Source: Janthinobacterium sp. B9-8
Lineage (GTDB): Bacteria > Pseudomonadota > Gammaproteobacteria > Burkholderiales > Chitinibacteraceae
Direction: 5' to 3'
Length of the DNA stretch: 64,000 bases
NCBI RefSeq assembly: GCF_000969645.2
Contig: NZ_CP014222.1
Location: 1,555,813 to 1,619,812, forward strand
Made by a program: the position numbers and the translations under genes
The notes under the pieces: model-generated
Seen by the model: the letters and a program-made list of their open reading frames with translations, nothing else
Databases searched by the model: none
What the model was told of the DNA's origin: nothing
Shown: one piece after another, positions 18,390-26,367 of the stretch
How positions within the stretch are numbered: position 1 is the first letter of the stretch
Layout: the number at the start of each line of letters is the position of its first letter

Positions 18390-18859
18390 GCTTGTAATGC
18401 CTTTAATAAATTCGCTGTTTCTACGGCGACACGCGCTGCATCTGTGCCTTTTTCGAGCACACGCACTTCTGCTTGTTCGTCGTTTTCAGTGGTTAATATG
18501 GCGTTTGCCACAACAATACCGTAATCGAGTCCAATACGGCTTACACCGGCGCCTGATTCATTGGCAACCAGCTCAAAATGATAGGTTTCGCCTCGAATCA
18601 CTGCGCCCAAAGCAATCAGTGCATCAAAGCGATCTGATTCGGCCATCGCAGCCAAAACCAGAGGGATTTCCAAAGCGCCCGGCACGGTGGTGATCAGCAT
18701 ATCTTGCTCAGCCACGCCCAGTGTTTTCAGTTCTGCAACGCAAGCATCGCGTAAACCTTCGCAAACCGGTGTATTAAAGCGGCTCATTACAATGCCGATC
18801 CGTAATCCATTGCCAGCAAGATTAGGTGCAATAAAAGGAATATTTGCAGCGACGCTCAT
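18386..18859 (-). CDS. ribH: 6,7-dimethyl-8-ribityllumazine synthase
   Basis: RibH condenses the ribityl-diaminouracil with dihydroxybutanone phosphate to form lumazine, the direct precursor of riboflavin. The 157-residue protein has the family marks VMSRFN near the N-terminus, [10 protein letters not shown], and [20 protein letters not shown] with the catalytic His. The gene sits between ribBA, with which it shares one base, and nusB. Confidence -1.
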   Translation of the reverse strand: MSVAANIPFIAPNLAGNGLRIGIVMSRFNTPVCEGLRDACVAELKTLGVAEQDMLITTVPGALEIPLVLAAMAESDRFDALIALGAVIRGETYHFELVANESGAGVSRIGLDYGIVVANAILTTENDEQAEVRVLEKGTDAARVAVETANLLKALQA

Positions 18860-19965
18860 TATTTTTTTCCTTGAGATAGTTCAAAGCCAGTAATTTCCAA
18901 ACCAAAGCCCGTCATGCTAGGGATACGGCGCTCCGGCGACAATAGGCGCATTTTACCCACACCTAAGTCTTTTAGCATTTGTGCACCAATACCATAGGTG
19001 CGCAAATCCCATTTCTTATTTTCATTTAAGCCTAATTCCGGCAAGGCGCGAGCCAATAAATCATTACCATCTTCAGAGCGGTGCAAGAGCACCATCACGC
19101 CACAGCCCGCTTTGGCAATCGCCTCCAAAGAGGACTTCACATCCCACGAGTGCCCAGTCTGACCTAAATCCATCCAATCAATCACCGATAAAGGCTCGTG
19201 CACACGCACCAGTGTTTCGGTGTCAGCGCTTGGCTTGCCCTTAATGAGTGCCAAATGACTGGCAGACGTGAGCTTATCGCGATAAACCGCCAGCTCAAAT
19301 TCACCGGCAAACGTGGTAATTGTGCGGCGACCAGCGCACTCCACAAGGGTCTCGGTACGGCTGCGATAATGAATCAGGTCGGCGATAGTACCAATTTTTA
19401 GCTGATGCTGTTCAGCAAATACTAAAAGTTCAGGCAAACGGGCCATTGTACCGTCGTCATTCATGATCTCGCAGATCACGCTGGCAGGCGTTACACCGGC
19501 CAGCGCGGCCAGATCACAGCCCGCTTCGGTATGCCCTGCTCTAACCAATACCCCGCCTGGCTGCGCCATAATCGGAAACACATGCCCTGGCTGCACAATA
19601 TCGCTGGCTTTAGAATCAAAAGCGATGGCTTTTTTAATAGTTAAAGCGCGATCATGCGCAGAAATGCCGGTCGTAACCCCTTCAGCCGCTTCAATCGAGG
19701 CGGTAAAGTTAGTTCCGAAACTCGATCCATTGGCGCGAACCATAGGCGCTAGGCCTAAATGAGCACAGCGCTCGGCATTGAGCGTCAGACAAATCAAGCC
19801 GCGTCCATGCTTGGCCATAAAGTTAATCGCTTCTGGTGTCACAAAGTCTGCGGCCAGCACCAGATCGCCTTCGTTTTCTCTATCTTCTTCGTCAACCAGT
19901 ACCACCATGCGCCCGGCGCGTAATTCTTCAATAATTTCTTGGACTGGGGAGATATTGACGCTCAT
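18859..19965 (-). CDS. ribB: 3,4-dihydroxy-2-butanone-4-phosphate synthase with degenerate GTP cyclohydrolase II domain
   Basis: The N-terminal ~200 residues are an intact RibB domain, which makes the four-carbon precursor of riboflavin from ribulose 5-phosphate. Motifs include [36 protein letters not shown] and [12 protein letters not shown]. The C-terminal ~165 residues follow the GTP cyclohydrolase II fold ([20 protein letters not shown]), but the usual zinc-binding Cys cluster (C-x10-C-x-C after RVHSEC) is missing: after LVRVHEP the sequence runs [17 protein letters not shown]. So the second domain is probably not a working cyclohydrolase, and a separate RibA is expected elsewhere. This RibB-plus-degenerate-RibA form is known in Proteobacteria. 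The gene leads the ribBA-ribH-nusB unit. Confidence -1.
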   Translation of the reverse strand: MSVNISPVQEIIEELRAGRMVVLVDEEDRENEGDLVLAADFVTPEAINFMAKHGRGLICLTLNAERCAHLGLAPMVRANGSSFGTNFTASIEAAEGVTTGISAHDRALTIKKAIAFDSKASDIVQPGHVFPIMAQPGGVLVRAGHTEAGCDLAALAGVTPASVICEIMNDDGTMARLPELLVFAEQHQLKIGTIADLIHYRSRTETLVECAGRRTITTFAGEFELAVYRDKLTSASHLALIKGKPSADTETLVRVHEPLSVIDWMDLGQTGHSWDVKSSLEAIAKAGCGVMVLLHRSEDGNDLLARALPELGLNENKKWDLRTYGIGAQMLKDLGVGKMRLLSPERRIPSMTGFGLEITGFELSQGKK

Positions 19966-20316
19966 AGCCGCACCTTTAAGATCACTAAACTTCAGAGAAG
20001 TAACTCAGCCTTACCCGTTGCTGCGTCTTTTCTAGCCATCTCAACGCTATTCAACGGGCAGTAAGCCGCCATTGTCCCAGATCGGCAGGGGATAAACCAT
20101 AAGCAAGCCATTTTTCTCAAGTGTAAAAATACGTCTACTGTATAAATTCAGCATTCAAAAGATATGCCAATCGGGCAAGACGCTTTCTTTCAACTGACTG
20201 CTCTGCTATCCTCGCGTCCTAGTTTTACTCTATTGCACTTATTAAAACGATGGATTCACGAGTTATTTAATTCATTCCATTCGCTATTTATAAAAACAAG
20301 CCAAACGATTGGAATA
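19966..20316. other. Divergent promoter region of ribBA and the aryl-polyene cluster
   Basis: This 351-bp gap lies between the leftward rib genes and the rightward pigment genes. I looked for an FMN riboswitch ahead of ribBA and did not see its conserved core. A reading frame from 20164 runs into the first pigment gene, but it lacks a ribosome binding site and the extra residues do not fit the family. Confidence -1.
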
Positions 20317-21036
20317 ATGATTCAATTTCAGATTGCCAAATGGGCAGCATGGGCGCCTAGCCTGGATGAGCAAGCATCATGGCTAAGCTGGCTAAAGGCT
20401 CCGGATTTTCATTTCGAAGATGGAACCCCCAGCTTAAGCGAAATGCCGGTCATGCTGCGCCGCCGGGTTGGCCGCTTAGGCAAAATGGCCTTGCAAGTGG
20501 CTTATTGGGCCAGCGATGAAGTGGCGCATTGCCCTGTTATTTTTGCTTCCCGCTATGGCGATATTGCGCAATCAGTAGTACAACTCAATCAATTAGCACA
20601 AAGTAATACCGTTTCTCCGACTGCGTTTAGTATGTCGGTGCATAACGCTATTTCTGCCTTATTTTCAATTGCCCGCAAAGAGACGGCCAGCTATACCGCG
20701 ATTGCCGCAGGCCAAGAAACAGTAGAGGCCGCATTCACCGAAGCCTTGGCGCTCCTGGCCGATGGCGCGGCCAGCGTGCTACTGGTTTATTACGACGAGC
20801 CCTTGCCGTCGCCTCACCATATTTTTATCGACAGCCCTAGCTTCCCCCACGCCTTTGCCTGCCAGTTGGTTAAATCAGAGCAAGGAATCAGCCTGAGCAG
20901 CAAAGTGAGTGAGCAAAACCACGCGAGAGACGATCTACCGAATAGCATCGCAGCACTGCGTTTTTTACTTTCCGATCGCCCCAAATATCAGCATACCGTG
21001 GGCGCGCGAACTTGGGTCTGGCAGAGAAATGCTTAA
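20317..21036 (+). CDS. Ketosynthase-like protein lacking the active-site Cys, aryl-polyene cluster
   Basis: This 239-residue protein, from ATG 20317, matches the short beta-ketoacyl-synthase N-terminal-like family found as the first gene of aryl-polyene clusters (IQFQIAKWAAWAPSL; PVIFASRYGD; SPTAFSMSVHNAISALFSI). Where true ketosynthases have TACSSS, this one has TAIAAGQ, so the nucleophilic Cys is absent. In aryl-polyene systems a Cys-less ketosynthase-like subunit acts as a chain-length factor with a full ketosynthase, and that role is plausible here but not shown. The gene overlaps the next by 8 bp and opens the operon. The ribosome binding site (GGA) is close to the ATG and weak. Confidence -1.
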   Translation: MIQFQIAKWAAWAPSLDEQASWLSWLKAPDFHFEDGTPSLSEMPVMLRRRVGRLGKMALQVAYWASDEVAHCPVIFASRYGDIAQSVVQLNQLAQSNTVSPTAFSMSVHNAISALFSIARKETASYTAIAAGQETVEAAFTEALALLADGAASVLLVYYDEPLPSPHHIFIDSPSFPHAFACQLVKSEQGISLSSKVSEQNHARDDLPNSIAALRFLLSDRPKYQHTVGARTWVWQRNA

Positions 21037-21811
21037 GGCACTGGAAAGAAGCTGGCGGATTTTTGCGACTGCACTCGCTTTTTCAGCGTTTGGCCTTGGT
21101 GGCTTGGCGCTGGGCTTGGTTTTCTTTCCTCTCTTGCATTTATTCGTGGGCTGTAGCACACAAAAAACGCGCCTTGCTCGCTTAACGGTTCATTACGCTT
21201 TTAAGTTTTTTATTGAATTAATGCGTGTACTGGGCATTTTGCGCTACAGCATTCGAGGCATTGAAAAACTGCAGCGCCCCGGGCGATTGATTCTGGCCAA
21301 TCACCCCACTTTAATCGACGTGGTATTTTTAATTTCACTCGTTAGAAACGCCGATTGCGTGGTTAAAGCAGGCTTGACCCAAAACCCCTTTACCCGCGGC
21401 CCCATTAAAGGCACGGCTTATATTTGTAATAATTCTGGCTCGCAGCTCATCGACGACTGCATTGCTTCTGTGCACGCTGGTAATGATTTGATTATTTTTC
21501 CTGAAGGCACGCGCACCGCCACAGATGGCACAATGAAGCTACAGCGAGGCGCTGCCAATATTGCCTTACGCGGCTTGTGTGATATCACCCCCATTACCAT
21601 ACGCTGCCAGCCACTCAGCCTCACCAAGGGTTTGCCTTGGTGGAAAGTGCCCGTCAGCCGTATGATTTTTACGCTGGAGATTGGGGACGATATTGCTGTT
21701 GCTCCCTTTTTAGAGCAGGCAGGAGGCGAAACAGCCCTTGCCGCTCGTCAGCTCACTCAATATTTGCATGACTATTTTTTACCGGAGAACACCGCCCATG
21801 TTGGCGCTTGA
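21029..21811 (+). CDS. 1-acyl-glycerol-phosphate acyltransferase-like (PlsC family)
   Basis: The 260-residue protein has an N-terminal membrane segment (residues ~10-40) and the PlsC motifs NHPTLID (HX4D) and FPEGTRT. It probably moves an acyl or aryl-polyenyl chain from ACP to a lipid acceptor at the inner membrane. Such acyltransferases are regular members of aryl-polyene clusters. The ATG at 21029 overlaps the preceding gene by 8 bp, and the next ACP gene starts inside its 3' end. The upstream ATG at 20909 lies deep in the previous gene and is rejected. Confidence -1.
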   Translation: MLKALERSWRIFATALAFSAFGLGGLALGLVFFPLLHLFVGCSTQKTRLARLTVHYAFKFFIELMRVLGILRYSIRGIEKLQRPGRLILANHPTLIDVVFLISLVRNADCVVKAGLTQNPFTRGPIKGTAYICNNSGSQLIDDCIASVHAGNDLIIFPEGTRTATDGTMKLQRGAANIALRGLCDITPITIRCQPLSLTKGLPWWKVPVSRMIFTLEIGDDIAVAPFLEQAGGETALAARQLTQYLHDYFLPENTAHVGA

Positions 21812-22058
21812 ACAAGAAATTAAACAACTGATTATCTCTGCCCTCAACCTTGAAGACCTCAGCCCAGATGATATCGATGCGAGTGCACCGCTATTTGTCG
21901 ATGGCCTTGGCTTGGATTCGATTGATGCCTTAGAGCTGGGCTTAGCGCTACAAAAAAGTTATGGTGTGAGCCTGTCTGCCGATTCAAGTGAAACCCGCGC
22001 GCATTTTGCCAGCGTGCAAGCATTAGCAGCCTTTGTTTCATCGGCACGCAGCAGCTAA
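21798..22058 (+). CDS. apeE: Acyl carrier protein 1 of the aryl-polyene cluster
   Basis: This 86-residue ACP has the phosphopantetheine site GLGLDSIDALELGLAL, with the Ser near residue 36. It carries growing acyl chains for the type II aryl-polyene synthase. The ATG at 21798 overlaps the preceding acyltransferase gene by 14 bp. Which of the two ACPs here corresponds to ApeE and which to ApeF is assigned by gene order only. Confidence -1.
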   Translation: MLALEQEIKQLIISALNLEDLSPDDIDASAPLFVDGLGLDSIDALELGLALQKSYGVSLSADSSETRAHFASVQALAAFVSSARSS

Positions 22059-22131
22059 CAAGCGCCCCAACCCGTCTTTGTTAGCGCCAACCGTAGTAAC
22101 TAACAAGTACATGTGTAGCAAGGAATACCTC

Positions 22132-22389
22132 ATGACCAAGCAAGAAACGTTCGAACGTCTTAGTGCTATTTTGCAAGAAACTTTTGATACCGAAGCCAGC
22201 AAAATCACCCCTGAAGCACGCCTGTACGAAGATTTAGATATCGACAGCATCGATGCGGTTGATCTGATCGTCAAACTTAAGCCCATAGCTGGTAAACGCT
22301 TACATCCCGATGCGTTTAAAGCCGTGCGTACCTTGCAAGATGTCGTCGATGCACTCTATGAGCTGATGCAAGAAAAATCTGCAGCCTAA
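22132..22389 (+). CDS. apeF: Acyl carrier protein 2 of the aryl-polyene cluster
   Basis: This 85-residue ACP has the phosphopantetheine site DLDIDSIDAVDLIVKL (Ser near residue 38). The ATG at 22132 has AAGGAA eight bases upstream, the best ribosome binding site in this part of the operon. A longer frame from 22033 would overlap the previous gene and add residues foreign to ACPs. It differs clearly from ACP 1, in line with separate roles for the two carriers. Confidence -1.
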   Translation: MTKQETFERLSAILQETFDTEASKITPEARLYEDLDIDSIDAVDLIVKLKPIAGKRLHPDAFKAVRTLQDVVDALYELMQEKSAA

Positions 22390-22390
22390 A

Positions 22391-22924
22391 ATGCGTGGCC
22401 TCATTTTAGGAATCATTACCCTCGCTTACCCTGTGCTGATTTACTTTGGTCTGGGCCATTTCGAGCCCAAATGGCTGGCGCTATTACTGGTCACCATGGC
22501 TTTGACTCGTGCCTTGCTCACAAGCGAAAGAATCTGGCTAATTGCCGCTGCAGGCGCTGCCTTGCTGGCTGCGGCAAGCTTTATGAGCAATCAGATCTTG
22601 CCGCTCAAGCTTTACCCTGTTTTGGTGAATGCGGTGCTTTGCGCAGCCTTTGCCCTGACACTCGCCTACCCGCCCAGCGCCATTGAGCGTCTGGCCCGAT
22701 TACGCGAGCCTGATCTACCCGCCAGCGGCGTGCGCTATACGCGCCGAGTGACGCAAGTTTGGTGTGGTTTTTTTATTTTTAACGGCTGCGCGGCCTTCAT
22801 CACCGCGTTTTGGTCGGACGCGGCCTGGGCTCTGTACAACGGATTGATCGCCTATATTTTGATGGGTACGCTCTTTCTGGGGGAATGGATCGTCAGGCAG
22901 CGAGTTAGAGCGGCTTATGACTGA
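22391..22924 (+). CDS. Aryl-polyene cluster membrane protein (COG4648-like)
   Basis: This 177-residue protein has about five or six hydrophobic segments and a short basic cytoplasmic loop (YPPSAIERLARLREPDLP). It matches the small membrane protein found between the ACP genes and the AMP-ligase gene in aryl-polyene clusters. Its exact role is unknown. It starts one base after the ACP stop and overlaps the next gene by 8 bp. Confidence -1.
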   Translation: MRGLILGIITLAYPVLIYFGLGHFEPKWLALLLVTMALTRALLTSERIWLIAAAGAALLAAASFMSNQILPLKLYPVLVNAVLCAAFALTLAYPPSAIERLARLREPDLPASGVRYTRRVTQVWCGFFIFNGCAAFITAFWSDAAWALYNGLIAYILMGTLFLGEWIVRQRVRAAYD

Positions 22925-24650
22925 GTTTATTTCCCTGGATCGCCTGTTGCGTACCGGCAGAGCATCTACCTATCCTGTCGCAAAAAACGCAGCGCATATC
23001 ATTGATTACGCCTGCTTCAGCGAAGAAGTCGCCCGTTGGCATCAAGCCTTTAGTCAGCACAGCGGCACACGCTTTGCGCTGCATTTTAACGATAGCGCCA
23101 CCTTTGCAGCGGCGCTATTAGGCGCTTGGCATGCCGGTAAATGTGTTTACCTGCCTAGCGATGCCCTGCCCGCTACTTTACAAAAACTACAAGCAGCGGT
23201 GGATGGCTTTGCCGGTGATGTGCCTGCCGTGCTCTCGCCCATCTCTGCCGCTACCGCTCAAGCAACAGACAAGCAAACGCTTGATCTCAATGCGGTGGTG
23301 CTGGTGGTGTATACCTCGGGCAGTAGCGGCGAGCCATGCGCTATTCCTAAAAAATTATCTCAGCTTGTCAGCGAGGTAGCCGCGCTTGAAGCCTGCTTTG
23401 GCAAGCAATGCACTGGGGCAAGCGTGCTGGCGACGGTCTCGCATCAGCATATTTACGGCCTCTTATTTCGCATTCTATGGCCGCTATCAGCCGGGCGCGT
23501 GTTTGATACGGCGAGGCTAGCTTTCCCTGAAGATATTGCCGCAGCACTGAGCGCCTGCTCGCCCGCCCCCGCCATCCTGATTGCCAGCCCGGCCCATTTA
23601 AAGCGCCTGCCGGAGCAACTCAATTGGCAAGCTCAATCTTTACTCGCAGTATTTTCTTCGGGCGGGCCTTTGCCCGTTGAGGCCCTGCCTGCTTGCCGTA
23701 CCTTGCTAGGCAGCGCGCCGATTGAAGTCTATGGCAGCTCGGAAACCGGCGGCATTGCATGGCGGCAGCGCCAGCAAGACCATCAAACTGCATGGAAAAC
23801 ACTCCCCGGCATTGCCATCCGTGTAGAAGACGACATCCTCCATTTGCGCTCACCCCATCTAAGCGATGACGCATGGCAAGCCAGCAGCGATCGCGTATCA
23901 CTTACCCCCAATGGCTTTGAGTTACTCGGGCGCAGCGATCGCATTATTAAAATTGAAGAAAAACGAGTTTCGCTTAACGCCATGGAGCAGGCGCTGCTGG
24001 CCACACAGCTTCTTAATGAAGTGCGCATTCTTGCCCTGCCCGGCTCACCGCGTTCTCTTGGCATAACGACCCTGCCCAGTTCGCGGCTTTCTCTTGGGGT
24101 GCTCGCCTGCCCCAATGAAGCAGGCTGGCGCTTAGTGGACGAGCAAGGCAAGCGGGCACTGAATCAGGCCTTACGTGATGCCTTGGCAGATTCAACCGAT
24201 GCCAGTGCCTTACCGCGCCGCTTTCGCTATATCTGGGCTATGCCCAGCAATGCACAGAGCAAGACCACCCACGCCGCGCTGCTCGCCCTGTTCGACCCAC
24301 GCCACCCCGAAGCGCGCCTGATCAAGCGCAGCAAAGATGCCGCGCAACTAACGATTGATGTCAGCGCCAGCTCGCCCTTCTTTGACGGGCATTTTACGAG
24401 TGCACCTATCTTGCCTGGCGTGGCACAGGTGGATTGGGCTCTCTGCTTAGCGCGTGAGCTCTTTGAGCTGCCTGCGCAATTTTTACGTATGGAAGTGCTG
24501 AAGTTTCAGCAGGTCATTCTTCCAAATAGCCAAATTCAGCTGGAACTTAAAACCCTCAATAAAGGCGAAGAGGCCACGCTGACATTTAAATTTGTATCCG
24601 CCGTGGGCACGCATGCCAGCGGGCGCATTGTATTGGGCGGCCCCCTATGA
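22917..24650 (+). CDS. Fused AMP-dependent aryl/acyl ligase and hot-dog dehydratase (ApeH-ApeI type)
   Basis: The protein has 577 residues. Residues ~1-450 are an adenylate-forming ligase with the phosphate loop VYTSGSSGEP near residue 130, VYGSSETGGIAW near 275 and GRSDRIIKIEEKRVSLN near 340. It probably activates an aromatic acid and loads it on ACP as the starter. Residues ~470-577 are a FabZ/ApeI-like hot-dog domain (FFDGHFTSAPILPGVAQVDWA) with the expected His at 492. In several studied aryl-polyene clusters ApeH and ApeI are separate genes, whereas here they are one chain. There is no frameshift between the parts. The start overlaps the preceding gene, and the stop overlaps the next start as ATGA. 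Confidence -1.
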   Translation: MTEFISLDRLLRTGRASTYPVAKNAAHIIDYACFSEEVARWHQAFSQHSGTRFALHFNDSATFAAALLGAWHAGKCVYLPSDALPATLQKLQAAVDGFAGDVPAVLSPISAATAQATDKQTLDLNAVVLVVYTSGSSGEPCAIPKKLSQLVSEVAALEACFGKQCTGASVLATVSHQHIYGLLFRILWPLSAGRVFDTARLAFPEDIAAALSACSPAPAILIASPAHLKRLPEQLNWQAQSLLAVFSSGGPLPVEALPACRTLLGSAPIEVYGSSETGGIAWRQRQQDHQTAWKTLPGIAIRVEDDILHLRSPHLSDDAWQASSDRVSLTPNGFELLGRSDRIIKIEEKRVSLNAMEQALLATQLLNEVRILALPGSPRSLGITTLPSSRLSLGVLACPNEAGWRLVDEQGKRALNQALRDALADSTDASALPRRFRYIWAMPSNAQSKTTHAALLALFDPRHPEARLIKRSKDAAQLTIDVSASSPFFDGHFTSAPILPGVAQVDWALCLARELFELPAQFLRMEVLKFQQVILPNSQIQLELKTLNKGEEATLTFKFVSAVGTHASGRIVLGGPL

Positions 24651-25399
24651 GGGCCGACCTTATGAAAATTTGCGTGGTGATTCCTGTTTATAACCATGGC
24701 GAAGCCATCAGCGCGGTTGTGCATGCCGTACGCGGCCATGATCTGCACTGCATTTTGGTTGACGATGGCAGCGATGCCGATTGCGCCGCTGTATTAGATC
24801 AACTAGACGCAGAGCTTGAGCAAAGCGTGACCCTTGTACGGCTACTGCAAAACCAAGGCAAGGGTGGTGCAATGGTGGCGGGCCTGCGCTGTGCGCTCGA
24901 CATGGGCTACAGCCATGCCTTACAAATCGACGCCGATGGGCAGCACAATACCGCCGACATTCCCACTTTTATTTCACTGGCCACGCAAAACACCCGCGCC
25001 TTGATTTGCGGCTGTCCTATTTACGATGAAAGCGTACCCAAAGTGCGGCTCTATGGTCGTTATGCCACCCATATCTGGGTATGGATTAACACCCTGTCGC
25101 TGGCGATTAAAGACTCGATGTGCGGTTTTCGTATCTACCCGCTTGCCCCTACCATTGCCCTGTTTAATAGCCGCAATATCGGCAAACGCATGGATTTTGA
25201 TATTGATATTGCGGTGCGTCTGTACTGGCGCGGCATGCCCATTATCAACCAACCAACCAAGGTGACCTATCCAAGCGATGGCGTTTCCCACTTTAAAGCC
25301 CTGCTCGATAATGTGCTGATCTCGCGCATGCACGCTAGGCTGTTTGTTGGAATGTTGCTGCGCTCGCCGCTGCTCATCTGGAGGAAGTTTTCCACGTGA
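24647..25399 (+). CDS. Family 2 glycosyltransferase of the aryl-polyene cluster
   Basis: The 250-residue protein has the GT-A nucleotide-sugar fold: ICVVIPVYNHGEAI, ILVDDGSDADC, and the metal-binding QIDADGQHN. The C-terminal part carries SMCGFRIYP and RMDFDIDIAVRLYWRG. It resembles the glycosyltransferases that sit beside LpxL-type acyltransferases in aryl-polyene clusters, where they may build the lipid or sugar anchor of the pigment. The ATG at 24647 overlaps the previous stop, but ATG 24662 has GAGGG about eight bases upstream and is an equally good start (245 residues). Confidence -1.
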   Translation: MRADLMKICVVIPVYNHGEAISAVVHAVRGHDLHCILVDDGSDADCAAVLDQLDAELEQSVTLVRLLQNQGKGGAMVAGLRCALDMGYSHALQIDADGQHNTADIPTFISLATQNTRALICGCPIYDESVPKVRLYGRYATHIWVWINTLSLAIKDSMCGFRIYPLAPTIALFNSRNIGKRMDFDIDIAVRLYWRGMPIINQPTKVTYPSDGVSHFKALLDNVLISRMHARLFVGMLLRSPLLIWRKFST

Positions 25400-26367
25400 G
25401 CTCATCTCCACAAAATAGGTCAAAACCACAACAACACTGGGCAGACATCAGCGAAAACACCTTTATCGCAGGCATCTGGCTACTTTTTTGGGTGCACAAG
25501 CTCTTTGGCCGCTGGCCGTTCCGGCTTTGCCTTTATCCGGTGATTACCGTGCAATGGGCTTGCCGCCCTGCCTTACGTCACGCCTCGATGCAATACTTGC
25601 AACGTATCGAAGCCGCAACTGGTGCGCTAGGCCATGCTCCATCGTGGCGGGACAGCTTAAAACACCTCGCACTCTTTGCCGAAACCATGCTGGATAAGCT
25701 GCTGGCCGTTTCTGGGCGCTATCAGTTCAGCAATGTCAGAACCGCAGGCCGCGAAGCGTTTTACGCCGCCGCAGAGCAAGGTTTGGGCGGAGTGATTATC
25801 ACCGCCCACTTAGGCTGCTTAGAGCTATGCCGTGCCATGGCAGAGGACACCGGTAAAATTCGCCTCAATATCTTGGTGCACACCCGCCACGCCAAACAAT
25901 TTAATCAGCTATTAAAGCGGCTCAATCCTGATAATGACTTACAGCTGATCGAAGTCTCCGAAGTCGGCCCTGCCACCGCCGTTGTACTCGCAGAAAAAAT
26001 AGCTGCGGGTGAATATGTCGTGATTGCAGGGGACCGTATTCCCGTCTTTGCCAGTCAAACTGTACAAGCCGACTTTTTAGGCCATAGCGCACCTTTTCCG
26101 GTTGGCCCTTACATCTTAGCCAGCCTCTTAAAATGCCCGCTCTATTTACTGGGCTGCATCCATGAAGGGCGTGGCTATCACATTCATTTTGAAACACTAG
26201 CCAGCCGTGTAATTTTGCCGCGCGGCCAGCGTCAGGACGCCATGGCGGGCTATGCAGCGCAATACGCGCAAGCCATCACCGCGCTACTCAAACGCTCGCC
26301 CTACGACTGGTTTAACTTTTTTGCTTTTTGGGATCAAACACGGGATCAAACGCATGACAAACACTAA
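25396..26367 (+). CDS. LpxL-type lipid acyltransferase of the aryl-polyene cluster
   Basis: The 323-residue protein starts with GTG (overlapping the previous TGA). It shows the HX4E acyltransferase motif in VIITAHLGCLEL near residue 138, then VVIAGDRIPV and the C-terminal PYDWFNFFAFWD typical of Kdo-lipid A acyltransferase relatives. There is a hydrophobic segment near the N-terminus (GIWLLFWVHKLFG). It probably acylates the pigment's lipid anchor at the inner membrane. It overlaps the ammonia-lyase gene by 14 bp. Confidence -1.
   Translation: MSSSPQNRSKPQQHWADISENTFIAGIWLLFWVHKLFGRWPFRLCLYPVITVQWACRPALRHASMQYLQRIEAATGALGHAPSWRDSLKHLALFAETMLDKLLAVSGRYQFSNVRTAGREAFYAAAEQGLGGVIITAHLGCLELCRAMAEDTGKIRLNILVHTRHAKQFNQLLKRLNPDNDLQLIEVSEVGPATAVVLAEKIAAGEYVVIAGDRIPVFASQTVQADFLGHSAPFPVGPYILASLLKCPLYLLGCIHEGRGYHIHFETLASRVILPRGQRQDAMAGYAAQYAQAITALLKRSPYDWFNFFAFWDQTRDQTHDKH

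Noticed and set aside
19966..20160. FMN riboswitch ahead of ribBA
   Set aside because: The conserved core of the element is not present on the minus strand in this gap.
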